From positions 1 to 40,770 of the forward strand of contig JASJBB010000027.1 of NCBI GenBank assembly GCA_030066735.1: a stretch of 40,770 nt of DNA, given 5' to 3'. Shown one piece after another: positions 14,456 through 20,845 of the stretch; position 1 is the stretch's first letter; each line of letters starts with the position of its first letter. The notes below the pieces were generated by a model. It did not search any database. It was not told where the DNA came from and saw only the letters and a program-made list of their open reading frames with translations. The DNA is from Woeseiaceae bacterium (GTDB lineage Bacteria; Pseudomonadota; Gammaproteobacteria; Steroidobacterales; Woeseiaceae). Made by a program: the position numbers and the translations under genes.

Positions 14456-14528
14456 TCGTGTCTCCTGAAAAGGGCCGCCACCGCGGCGGCCATGTGTGTA
14501 TTAAACCAGAGTCTGATGCAGGTGTCAA
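14456..14528 (-). promoter_or_regulatory. Cassette A: sigma70 promoter, 5' hairpin and RBS
   Basis: Reading leftward: -35 TTGACA (14528-14523), 17-bp spacer, -10 TTTAAT (14505-14500), hairpin GGCCGCCGCGGTGGCGGCC (14491-14473; 7-bp stem, 5-nt loop) starting only a few bases after the expected transcription start, then AGGAGACACGAC before the ATG at 14454. The same 73 bp recur exactly at 15121-15193. Confidence 0.85.
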
Positions 14529-14780
14529 CACCTATCCGTGTCTCCTTCAAGCAGTTCGCCGAGGGGTCGCCGAGGGGTCGCGTGTGGCTGCCGGTGAAGC
14601 TCGAGCGAATTTTCGTCGTCGCCAGCTCGCACCACTTCTCGTGCAGGCCGGTGACCTTGTTCTCGTAGAACGCGATGTTCTCGTCGATGCACTTCTCGGC
14701 CTCGTCGAACTCGCCGAGTGCGATCAGCTCGTTGATCTTGACGTCGCCGTGTGGCGGACACGGTGCAGTGTTGCGGACAT
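14525..14780 (-). pseudogene. Frameshifted small gene with 11-bp tandem duplication
   Basis: A good site (AGAGGAGTAACACA) precedes an ATG at 14780, but that frame stops after 18 codons. The clearly coding body lies in another frame (acidic and helical, for example 'VKINELIALGEFDEAEKCID', 'ENKVTGLHEKWCELATTKI') with G/C-ending codons and no usable start. Near its end an exact 11-bp tandem duplication (14558-14579) shifts the frame again. Removing one copy restores a natural ending, 'PLGELLEGDTDRC' then TGA, with the stop inside the -35 box at 14523. As written the body frame reads through cassette A into the next gene. Either the gene is decaying or the sequence has indel errors. Confidence 0.5.
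14558..14579. repeat. 11-bp tandem duplication
   Basis: GCCGAGGGGTC occurs twice head to tail (14558-14568, 14569-14579). Its length is not a multiple of three, and it shifts the reading frame of the leftward gene that contains it. Confidence 0.9.
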
Positions 14781-14784
14781 TGTG

Positions 14785-14892
14785 TTACTCCTCTTTGTTA
14801 CAGTTAGGGCAGGGGGATGAATACCAAAACAGAATCCATCCCGTCAGCCAGAAAATAATGATCATCACGATCAGCGCAGGCAAGAGCTTCAT
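14785..14892 (-). CDS. 35-residue membrane protein with CPNC motif
   Basis: ATG at 14892 directly after AGGAGACACGAC. Residues 4-24 form a transmembrane helix ('LPALIVMIIIFWLTGWILFW'), followed by a short tail carrying C-P-N-C and a charged end. The CxxC could bind metal or form a disulfide. Its stop is 4 bp before the next ATG and overlaps that gene's ribosome binding site. Function unknown. Confidence 0.65.
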   Translation of the reverse strand: MKLLPALIVMIIIFWLTGWILFWYSSPCPNCNKEE

Positions 14893-14916
14893 GTCGTGTC
14901 TCCTGATGCCGGGACC

Positions 14917-15120
14917 TTAAAGGCCCCAGCGTTCCTTGATGGCGGTCGCGGCGGCGACCAGTTCAGATACGTCTGCGTCGGGATCTTCGTCGAGCGCCTC
15001 GCCGATCATTTCGCTGATCGCGAACAGCTCCGCGTCGGCAGCCGTCGGCCCGTAGGCCTCGGTAATGTGATCGCGCGAGAACGCGCTCTCCATCTCTTCG
15101 ATCTCGTAGGGGTGGTACAT
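14917..15120 (-). CDS. Small acidic helical protein behind cassette B
   Basis: 67 residues, ATG at 15120 after AGGAGACACGA. Acidic helical sequence ('YEIEEMESAFSRDHITEAYG', 'AELFAISEMIGEALDEDP'). No motif recognised. It is the first gene transcribed from the promoter at 15165-15193 and may belong to the class of acidic phage proteins that inhibit DNA-binding host enzymes, but that is only a suggestion from charge. Confidence 0.65.
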   Translation of the reverse strand: MYHPYEIEEMESAFSRDHITEAYGPTAADAELFAISEMIGEALDEDPDADVSELVAAATAIKERWGL

Positions 15121-15193
15121 TCGTGTCTCCTGAAAAGGGCCGCCACCGCGGCGGCCATGTGTGTATTAAACCAGAGTCTGATGCAGGTGTCAA
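15121..15193 (-). promoter_or_regulatory. Cassette B: sigma70 promoter, 5' hairpin and RBS
   Basis: Exact 73-bp copy of cassette A. Leftward -35 TTGACA (15193-15188), 17-bp spacer, -10 TTTAAT (15170-15165), hairpin at 15156-15138, AGGAGACACGA next to the ATG at 15120. The TGA in the -35 box is the stop codon of the upstream gene (15190). Confidence 0.85.
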
Positions 15194-15384
15194 TATTTGC
15201 CTCGTGTCGACGGCTCGTACGTCGTCGAGGTCAGCGTGGCACCCTGCGCGTTGATCGTCGCGGCGGCGGCGAACAGTGCCTGCTGCGGCGAAAGTGCCTC
15301 GAACTGCTTCTCGGTCACGGTCTGCTGATCGTGCACGTTGTGGATGTGATGGGTCGATTCGATTCTTACAGTGTAGAGTTTCAT
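15190..15384 (-). CDS. Small protein of unknown function
   Basis: 64 residues; start at 15384 after TGAGACACGAC, a slightly decayed form of the common ribosome binding motif. N-terminal beta strand ('KLYTVRIESTHHIHNVHD') followed by helices ('KQFEALSPQQALFAAAATIN'). This looks like a small phage protein of the kind that mimics amino-acid or nucleic-acid-binding folds, but no family is recognised. Its stop TGA lies in the -35 box of cassette B. Confidence 0.6.
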   Translation of the reverse strand: MKLYTVRIESTHHIHNVHDQQTVTEKQFEALSPQQALFAAAATINAQGATLTSTTYEPSTRGKY

Positions 15385-15400
15385 GTCGTGTCTCATGGCC

Positions 15401-15577
15401 TCATTTGTGGAAAGAAACTGTGCCGTTTTGAATCTCGGCGACGACTTCCGGATGGCGAACACACTCGTTTAAAAACTCATGCATGTTATAGCGCTCGTCT
15501 TCAGATACACCCAGTTCATCGCATTCGCTATTGTACTTAGCGAAAAGATCGTAAAATTCATAGATGTTCATGTTCAT
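15401..15577 (-). CDS. 58-residue acidic protein
   Basis: ATG at 15577 overlapping the helicase stop as ATGA; AAGGA lies a little upstream. Sequence starts MNMNIYEFYDLFAKYN and is acidic and helical, with two Cys (about residues 19 and 40). Codons are noticeably richer in A and T than in neighbours, so it may be a recent arrival or a gene under different selection. Function unknown. Confidence 0.6.
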   Translation of the reverse strand: MNMNIYEFYDLFAKYNSECDELGVSEDERYNMHEFLNECVRHPEVVAEIQNGTVSFHK

Positions 15578-16983
15578 TGCTGTATTTCCTTGGTCAATGA
15601 CGCCTCCAGCCCGAGCAGCCCGTCGATCAGACGGGCCTCGGTGCCGAGCTTGCCGTCCATGCGCGCGAGCATGGTCGAGTCGTTCGTGTTGTTGCCGTAC
15701 GGATCGCGGGCGATGATGCGATGCACGTAGACATGGTTCTGCTGGCCCTGACGGGCGATGCGAGCGATCGCTTGACGGTACTCTTCAGAGGACCACGTAA
15801 GCCCGAACCAGATCATATGATGCCCGCCCATCTGCAGGTTGAGACCGTGACCGGCGGAGGCCGGGTGCAGGAGCAGCACGGGCACCTCGCCTTTGTTCCA
15901 CGCGGCGATCGTCTCGGAGCCCTTCGCCGAGCTCACGCCGGAGCCAAGGTAGGGCGCGTCCGGGAAGAGCTGCTGCAGGCGCTTCAGGTCTTCCTGAAAG
16001 CGGTACGCGATGATGACCGGCTGACCGTCGAGCGACGCGACCAGCTCCTTGCACGCCTCGAGCTTGCTCTCGTCGAAACGCTTCGTGCGGCGCGACTCGT
16101 CCAAGTACAGGAAGCCCTGCGCGAGCTGGCCGAGCTTACCGGCGAGCACGCCGCCGTTCGCCGCGGTGACCGCGTCGTCGCCGATCTCGGCGATGAACTC
16201 ATCGATGAGCTGCTTCGACATCGTGGACGCGGCGAGCGACATATCAACGAAGTGATCGGTGAAGGTCGGCTCCGGGCGCGTGTCGTAGTCCGCCGGGTCG
16301 AGCACGAACGCGGTCGGTGACAGCGCCTCGTAGATCCGCTCCTCAGCGTCAGGCAGCGGCGCCCACTTCCATCCGTTCGGGTCGAGCGGGTAGAAGTACG
16401 TCGTACGGTACTTGCCGTAGGTGCGTCCGAGCGTGGCGCCCTGATCGACGACGAAGGTCGTGCCGTAGAGATCCAGCAGACCGTTCGGCGCGGGCGTGCC
16501 GGTCAGGCCAGCGATCCACTTGAACTTCTTCAGGTGAGGCTTCAGGGCCTTGTAGCGTTTCGACTTGTGCGCGCCCTTCATGCGCGACACCTCGTCGAAC
16601 ACGAGACCGTCGAAACCCTCGAGGTAGTCGAGGTGATCCTCGATCAGCCACTGCAGGTTCTCGTAGTTCATCGTGACGATGTCGCTGTCGGTCTCGAAGG
16701 CAGCCTCGCGTTTCTTCGCCGTGCCGACCGCGCGGTTCACGACGAGGTCGGCGGTGTGCTCCCAGTTCGCGGCCTCGGTGTGCCAGACATCGGTCGCGAC
16801 CCGGACCGGCGCCAGCACCAGCACGCGGCTGAGCTCGCCAGCCTCGAGCAGCTCGGCGATCGCGGTCAGGGTGCTGATCGTTTTGCCCGAGCCCATGTCG
16901 GCGATGACAAGCGTCTTGTCGTGCTCGTACAGCCGATCGATCATGTTGGCTTGGTACTCGTGCAAACGGTTCGGATGAAGCAT
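15574..16983 (-). CDS. SNF2-type (superfamily 2) DNA helicase/translocase
   Basis: 469 residues from the ATG at 16983, which directly follows AGGAGACACGAC. SF2 motifs in order: Walker A 'ADMGSGKT' (28-35), motif Ia 'VLVLAPVRVATDVWHTEA' (~54-71), motif II Asp130-Glu131 ('LVFDEVSRMK'), motif III 'LTGTPAPNG' (160-168), motif V region 'PASAGHGLNLQ' (~374-384) and motif VI 'QAIARIARQGQ' (404-414). This is a full-length phage SNF2-like helicase. In many phages it neighbours a VRR-NUC nuclease, as here, and is thought to act in replication or recombination. Transcribed from cassette C with the small gene before it. Confidence 0.92.
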   Translation of the reverse strand: MLHPNRLHEYQANMIDRLYEHDKTLVIADMGSGKTISTLTAIAELLEAGELSRVLVLAPVRVATDVWHTEAANWEHTADLVVNRAVGTAKKREAAFETDSDIVTMNYENLQWLIEDHLDYLEGFDGLVFDEVSRMKGAHKSKRYKALKPHLKKFKWIAGLTGTPAPNGLLDLYGTTFVVDQGATLGRTYGKYRTTYFYPLDPNGWKWAPLPDAEERIYEALSPTAFVLDPADYDTRPEPTFTDHFVDMSLAASTMSKQLIDEFIAEIGDDAVTAANGGVLAGKLGQLAQGFLYLDESRRTKRFDESKLEACKELVASLDGQPVIIAYRFQEDLKRLQQLFPDAPYLGSGVSSAKGSETIAAWNKGEVPVLLLHPASAGHGLNLQMGGHHMIWFGLTWSSEEYRQAIARIARQGQQNHVYVHRIIARDPYGNNTNDSTMLARMDGKLGTEARLIDGLLGLEASLTKEIQQ

Positions 16984-16994
16984 GTCGTGTCTCC

Positions 16995-17186
16995 TTAGCG
17001 CAAATCGAACACGGTGCTGTCGCCAACGTCGATGACCTGATAGTCCGGCGTCGCGTGCGAGATGTAGGTGCCGTTCTCGTCGATCTCGTCGCAACCAAGG
17101 TCGCGGGCGAGGAGTTGCAGCGTGTTTGCGCGGCGAAGCTCGTAAGTGCTGGTGTGCGGGTTAAGTACAATGTAAGTGCGTTCCAT
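16995..17186 (-). CDS. Small protein, first gene behind cassette C
   Basis: 63 residues, start at 17186 following GGAGACACGACT. Begins 'MERTYIVLNPHTSTYELRRA' and ends with 'YQVIDVGDSTVFDLR', a compact alpha/beta style. It lies 11 bp before the helicase gene. No family recognised. Confidence 0.65.
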   Translation of the reverse strand: MERTYIVLNPHTSTYELRRANTLQLLARDLGCDEIDENGTYISHATPDYQVIDVGDSTVFDLR

Positions 17187-17260
17187 AGTCGTGTCTCCTC
17201 GTGGGCCGCCACCGCGGCGGCCATGGGAGAGATTACATCAAATCATGATGCGGGTGTCAA
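17187..17260 (-). promoter_or_regulatory. Cassette C: sigma70 promoter, 5' hairpin and RBS
   Basis: Leftward -35 TTGACA (17260-17255), 17-bp spacer, -10 TGTAAT (17237-17232), hairpin at 17222-17204 with the same 19 bases as in A and B, then GAGGAGACACGACT before the ATG at 17186. The sequence between the boxes differs from A/B, while the hairpin and RBS do not. It overlaps the 3' end of the VRR-NUC gene. Confidence 0.8.
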
Positions 17261-17548
17261 CCCCTTAATGCCCACTATTTGCAGGGCCTGATCGACGCCC
17301 TCCTTGCAGTCGGTCCAGACCGCCGGGACGTCCTCGTCGTCGATCAGGTTGAGGTGGTGCCGCTGGAGCTGGGTCGGCTTCTTGCCGGGCGCCTTCAGCT
17401 CGAGGAACAGGACCGTGCCGTTGTGGATCAGGACCCGGTCGGGCACGCCGCGCCGCGCGGGCGAGCTGAACTTGTAGCACAGCACGCCGTGCTTCTTGCA
17501 CTGACGCACTAGGTAGCGTTCGAGATCTTTCTCTGTTATTTTCGCCAA
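17243..17548 (-). CDS. VRR-NUC domain nuclease
   Basis: 101 residues from a TTG at 17548 that has AGGAG 8 bp upstream; the frame extends further but without a good site. Nuclease core: Glu10 in 'EKDLERYLVRQCKKHG', Asp37 in 'RRGVPDRVLI' and Glu50-x-Lys52 in 'VLFLELKAPG', the PD-(D/E)XK pattern of VRR-NUC proteins. Stand-alone phage VRR-NUC enzymes of this length are likely structure-specific or nicking endonucleases working with the SNF2 helicase gene downstream. It starts only 34 bp from the divergent gene at 17583. Confidence 0.9.
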   Translation of the reverse strand: MAKITEKDLERYLVRQCKKHGVLCYKFSSPARRGVPDRVLIHNGTVLFLELKAPGKKPTQLQRHHLNLIDDEDVPAVWTDCKEGVDQALQIVGIKGLTPAS

Positions 17549-17582
17549 TCGTTTAACTCCTGCACCTAAAGGAAAAGCAATA

Positions 17583-17846
17583 ATGCGATACAAAGTGAAC
17601 CCGTACGGGTCGCTCGGTTTGTGGCGCACCGCGCTTACGTGGCGCAACAAAGAGTGGACCAAGAACCTGATCCGCCTGATCGTCGATCAGGGCCTCGAGC
17701 CGCGGCGATCAGTCCACGGTTTCACCGTCTACGAGCTGTGCGACCTGTACCGGAATCGTCACGGCGAGTACCCTGTCGAGACTACCGTGCGGCAGATCCT
17801 GCGCAAACTCGAGCGCGACAAGCTGATCATCAACATCAAGGAATAA
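17583..17846 (+). CDS. Winged-helix-like small protein, possible regulator
   Basis: 87 residues, ATG preceded by AAAGGAAAAGCAATA. The C-terminal half ('FTVYELCDLYRNRHGEYP', 'ETTVRQILRKLERDKLIINI') has the helix-turn-helix-then-wing layout of a small winged-helix domain. It opens the rightward replication operon and is divergent from VRR-NUC with a 34-bp gap, a typical position for a local regulator. It could equally assist replication initiation. DNA binding is inferred. Confidence 0.6.
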   Translation: MRYKVNPYGSLGLWRTALTWRNKEWTKNLIRLIVDQGLEPRRSVHGFTVYELCDLYRNRHGEYPVETTVRQILRKLERDKLIINIKE

Positions 17847-17852
17847 CACACC

Positions 17853-19010
17853 ATGACTGAACACTCTAACAAGATCGGCGGCTCGAGTGCCGCGCGCGCG
17901 ATCGCTTGCCCCGGATCGATCCCGCTCTCGGCGAAGCTGCCCGACTCGACCAGCGAGTTCGCCGCCGAGGGCACGGCGCTGCACAACTGCATGGAGCGCA
18001 TCCTCGAAGACCCGGAGCTTAAGACCACCAGTTTGATCGGCACGAAGCAGACCGTTGACGGCTACGAGATCGAGATCACCGAGGAGCTGCACAACGAAAA
18101 GATTATCCCCGCGCTCGAGGCCTTCGATCGGTTCCTCGACGAGATCGAACAGGTCGGCGGCGCTGAGGCCGAGTTCGGTATCGAGGAGCGCGTCGAGTGG
18201 GGCCGCCCGCTGCTCGGTTGCTTCGGCACGGGCGACGTCATCGGTCGCGCGGGCAAGGTCGCGTTCATCCTCGACTGGAAGTTCGGCGACGGCGTCATGG
18301 TCGATGCGAAGGACAACACCCAGCTCCGCTTCTACGCGGGCGCCGGTCGCGAGACGCAGACGACGGCGGAGTACTTCGACGGCGTCGAGCAGATCTGGAC
18401 GGCGATCGTGCAGCCATCGAACCACCGCGACGACCCGCTCGACATCGACCGCGACGTCACGCACGGGGATCTCGACATCCTGAAGAACGACCTCGTGCAG
18501 GCCCTGCACAATTCCGTCAAGGGCATCGAGGCGATGGCGATCGGTCCGCACTGCCGCTGGTGCAAGGTGAAGCCTGAGTGCCCGCTGATGCACAACACGG
18601 CGGTCGAGAAGATCGAGCGCGAGATCAACGTCGACAACCTCGAGGAAGATCTCCGGCTTGTCGATGAGCTGGAGGACTGGATCAAGAGCGTGCGCACGCT
18701 CGCCCACGAGAGCCTCGAGCGCGGCATCGAAATTCCCGGCTGGAAGCTCGTCGCGAAGCGCGCCATGCGTAAGTGGGTGGACGAGGACAAGGTCCTTGCG
18801 TGGGCTCGCAAGCAGGGACTGGTGACCAAGCTGTTCCCGCAGAAGTTGATTACACCAGCGCAGGCCGCTAAGGTCACTGACCTGCCTGAGGAGTTCGTTA
18901 AGTCGGTCTCGTCGGGTACGACGCTGGCACCCGCCGACGACAAACGGAAGGCAGTGCCGTCAACCGCAGGCATCGCGAAGGTCGCGAAGCAGGCGAGATC
19001 TAAAACGTAA
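17853..19010 (+). CDS. DUF2800 Cas4/RecB-like nuclease with Fe-S cysteine pattern
   Basis: 385 residues. N-terminal 'ARAIACPGSIPLSA' (Cys19), 'AEGTALHNCMERIL' (39-52), nuclease core Asp128 in 'GTGDVIGRAG', Asp141-x-Lys143 in 'VAFILDWKFG' and 'QLRFYAGAG' (157-165), then 'HCRWCKVKPECPLM' with Cys234, Cys237 and Cys243. One early Cys plus C-x2-C-x5-C is the layout of the 4Fe-4S cluster in Cas4/AddB-type exonucleases. DUF2800 proteins are regular members of phage replication/recombination modules beside a DNA polymerase, helicase and VRR-NUC, as here. Likely 5'-end processing during recombination. Confidence 0.88.
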   Translation: MTEHSNKIGGSSAARAIACPGSIPLSAKLPDSTSEFAAEGTALHNCMERILEDPELKTTSLIGTKQTVDGYEIEITEELHNEKIIPALEAFDRFLDEIEQVGGAEAEFGIEERVEWGRPLLGCFGTGDVIGRAGKVAFILDWKFGDGVMVDAKDNTQLRFYAGAGRETQTTAEYFDGVEQIWTAIVQPSNHRDDPLDIDRDVTHGDLDILKNDLVQALHNSVKGIEAMAIGPHCRWCKVKPECPLMHNTAVEKIEREINVDNLEEDLRLVDELEDWIKSVRTLAHESLERGIEIPGWKLVAKRAMRKWVDEDKVLAWARKQGLVTKLFPQKLITPAQAAKVTDLPEEFVKSVSSGTTLAPADDKRKAVPSTAGIAKVAKQARSKT

Positions 19011-19025
19011 ACAGGAAACAAGACT

Positions 19026-19715
19026 ATGAGTAATGAAGTAACCCCGTTCAGCGAGAACGCCCCCGTACCGACTAACATGATGGGCGCGATCGCCAAGCAG
19101 GCCCAGTCCGGGCCGGTCACCAGCAGGCACCCGTTCCTTCGTCTTCTGAAGGACGGCTCGTGGGTCTACGGCCCCGACGACACCGAGGTGCAGGACGGCT
19201 CGCGGTGGATGGTCCACCCCGGGCTGCTGCAGCACGGCTACTGCTGCTGGGGTGACGAGAGGACGCCGAAGGAGGGCGTGCTCTGCGGCGAGATCATGCA
19301 GCCGATTGATCGCGAGCTTCCGGCGTTCTCGACGCTCGAGGTGATCGAGAACGCGAGCTGGTCCGAGCAGGTCTCGATGCAGCTCGCGTGCCTGAACGGC
19401 GAGGACGCGGGCACCAACGTGATGTACAAGGTCAGCTCGGTGTCCGGGCGGCAGGCGTACGCCACGCTGTGCGCCGCGATCGCGGCACAGGCCGAGCTTG
19501 ACCCGGTCAACGTGTTCCCGATTGTCGAGCTGAAGCAGGACTCGTACAAGCACAAGCGGTACGGGAAGATCATGACGCCGATCCTCGAGATCGTCGGCTG
19601 GTCTGACGGCCCGGGCGAGGAGGGAGGCTCTACCGAGCCGGAGCCTGCCGACGAGCCCGAGGCGAAGGCAGAGGCGCCGAAGAAGAAGCGCCGCCGTCGC
19701 CGCGCTGCGGCGTAA
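19026..19715 (+). CDS. Possible ssDNA-binding partner of the DUF2800 nuclease
   Basis: 229 residues, preceded by AGGAAACAAGACT. Body ~30-195 looks like one domain ('HPFLRLLKDGSWVYGPDD', 'STLEVIENASWSEQVSMQLA', 'YKHKRYGKIMTPILEIVGW'). The C-terminus switches from a Glu/Pro/Ala acidic stretch to a very basic KKKRRRRR end. In many phages the gene after DUF2800 encodes an ssDNA-binding-like protein (often DUF2815). This one is not an obvious DUF2815, so the role is inferred from position. A strong terminator follows it. Confidence 0.6.
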   Translation: MSNEVTPFSENAPVPTNMMGAIAKQAQSGPVTSRHPFLRLLKDGSWVYGPDDTEVQDGSRWMVHPGLLQHGYCCWGDERTPKEGVLCGEIMQPIDRELPAFSTLEVIENASWSEQVSMQLACLNGEDAGTNVMYKVSSVSGRQAYATLCAAIAAQAELDPVNVFPIVELKQDSYKHKRYGKIMTPILEIVGWSDGPGEEGGSTEPEPADEPEAKAEAPKKKRRRRRAAA

Positions 19716-19742
19716 GTCAGTTCTCTGGCTGACTTGACTGAG

Positions 19743-19775
19743 GCCCGCGCTGGCGAAAGCTGGCGCGGGCTTTTT
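19743..19775 (+). terminator. Rho-independent terminator
   Basis: GCCCGCGC (19743-19750) pairs with GCGCGGGC (19763-19770), followed by TTTTT (19771-19775). A weaker hairpin AAGTCAG/CTGACTT (19714-19735) overlaps the preceding stop. This isolates the DGQHR-Mom unit from the operon upstream. Confidence 0.85.
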
Positions 19776-19781
19776 CTATTG

Positions 19782-19811
19782 TTGACACTGCTGTTGAGGC
19801 TGATGTAGGTT
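19782..19811 (+). promoter_or_regulatory. Probable promoter of the DGQHR-Mom unit
   Basis: A perfect -35 TTGACA (19782-19787) directly follows the terminator. The best -10 is weak (TAGGTT at 18 bp, or TGTAGG at 16 bp). The leader to the ATG at 19883 is about 70 bp and contains short inverted repeats, so an activator or repressor may act here. Unlike the five cassettes it lacks their GC hairpin. Confidence 0.4.
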
Positions 19812-19882
19812 ACGGGTACGCGATGGCATAAGCATCGTATTTTTAACCAGCCCTTAACTGGGTCAACAAGGAGTAGGTCAGA

Positions 19883-20845
19883 ATGTCTGTTAAACAGAAA
19901 GAAACCCTTACGCTCGTAAGAAAACACCCCATCTCCCGGAAGCGCACAGGTGGCATGACGTTTGAAAAAGAAACGTTCAGCCCTGCGCAAGCAGAGAAGA
20001 CTCTTGAAGTCTCTCGCGCATGCGGGTTCATTAACCGAAACCCTTCTGCCCCGGCTATTAACAAGCTCGCGCATGAGATGAAGAACGGACGTTTTTTCGC
20101 CGATACAGGCGAGACGCTGAAGTTCTCAGAAAAGGATGGACAGGAAGTTCTCATTGACGGACAGCATCGGCTCGAAGCTGTCATCAGGGCGAAACGCTCG
20201 CAATCTTTTTGGGTCACTCGCGGCGTTCCCTTGAAGGCTTTCCGTTATCTCGATCAGGGCAAGGCTCGTGAAGTAAAAGATATCCTGTTCATCGAGGACG
20301 AGCGTTGGCGCGACAACACGGTTGCACTAGCTGTGGCCGGGCGGATGCTCTGGAAGCGCGCGATTACGGGAGATCCGACAAAGAAACCAAAGAGTGACCT
20401 GAACGAGAGCGAGGGTAACATCGCCGACGCTATCCGTGAAAACTGGCCCGACCTCCCCGATGTGTTTGCAGAATACAAGGATCGACTGAACGCAGCGCAG
20501 CACAATCGCTGCGGGGCGAAATCATTGTTCCTGTATCTCCTGTACGAGTGGAGGAAGGTTGATGTCACGTTAACGCAGAAGGTTGCCGACTACATCGGCG
20601 ACCGTTACGAGACACCAGCGCCAGCGAGGTATTTTGCGTGGGCGATGCAGTATGTCGACGGAGTGCGCAACGAAGCTGCGAGAAACGCAGGCAAAATCAC
20701 GAAGGGTCGGCACAAGGATGTTGTGGACGAGACCGTGCGCGCGTGGATGATCGCGTGGAACATGACCCGCTCTGGCAATAACTACCAGAAGTGCACGTTC
20801 GATAAACGGTTACGCGAAACTGTCGGTATTCCGCTCGCACAATGA
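19883..20845 (+). CDS. DGQHR (ParB-like) domain protein, Mom partner candidate
   Basis: 320 residues, ATG preceded by AAGGAGTAGGTCAGA. A ParB/DGQHR core spans ~45-130: 'LAHEMKNGRFF' then 'EVLIDGQHRLEAVIRAKRS' with DGQHR at 92-96. The rest is helical ('VALAVAGRMLWKRAI', 'KSLFLYLLYEWRKV', 'ARYFAWAMQYVDGV'). DGQHR proteins occur with DNA modification systems (for example DndB-type) and in phages as ParB-like proteins. It overlaps the Mom-like gene by ATGA, so the two are co-translated. Codons end more often in A or T than in neighbours, suggesting separate acquisition. Role in DNA modification or its regulation is inferred. Confidence 0.7.
   Translation: MSVKQKETLTLVRKHPISRKRTGGMTFEKETFSPAQAEKTLEVSRACGFINRNPSAPAINKLAHEMKNGRFFADTGETLKFSEKDGQEVLIDGQHRLEAVIRAKRSQSFWVTRGVPLKAFRYLDQGKAREVKDILFIEDERWRDNTVALAVAGRMLWKRAITGDPTKKPKSDLNESEGNIADAIRENWPDLPDVFAEYKDRLNAAQHNRCGAKSLFLYLLYEWRKVDVTLTQKVADYIGDRYETPAPARYFAWAMQYVDGVRNEAARNAGKITKGRHKDVVDETVRAWMIAWNMTRSGNNYQKCTFDKRLRETVGIPLAQ

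Noticed and set aside
14473..14491. Cassette hairpin as a Rho-independent terminator
   Set aside because: It begins just after the transcript start, and only copies A and B have a T run after it. C, D and E do not, so a leader function fits better.
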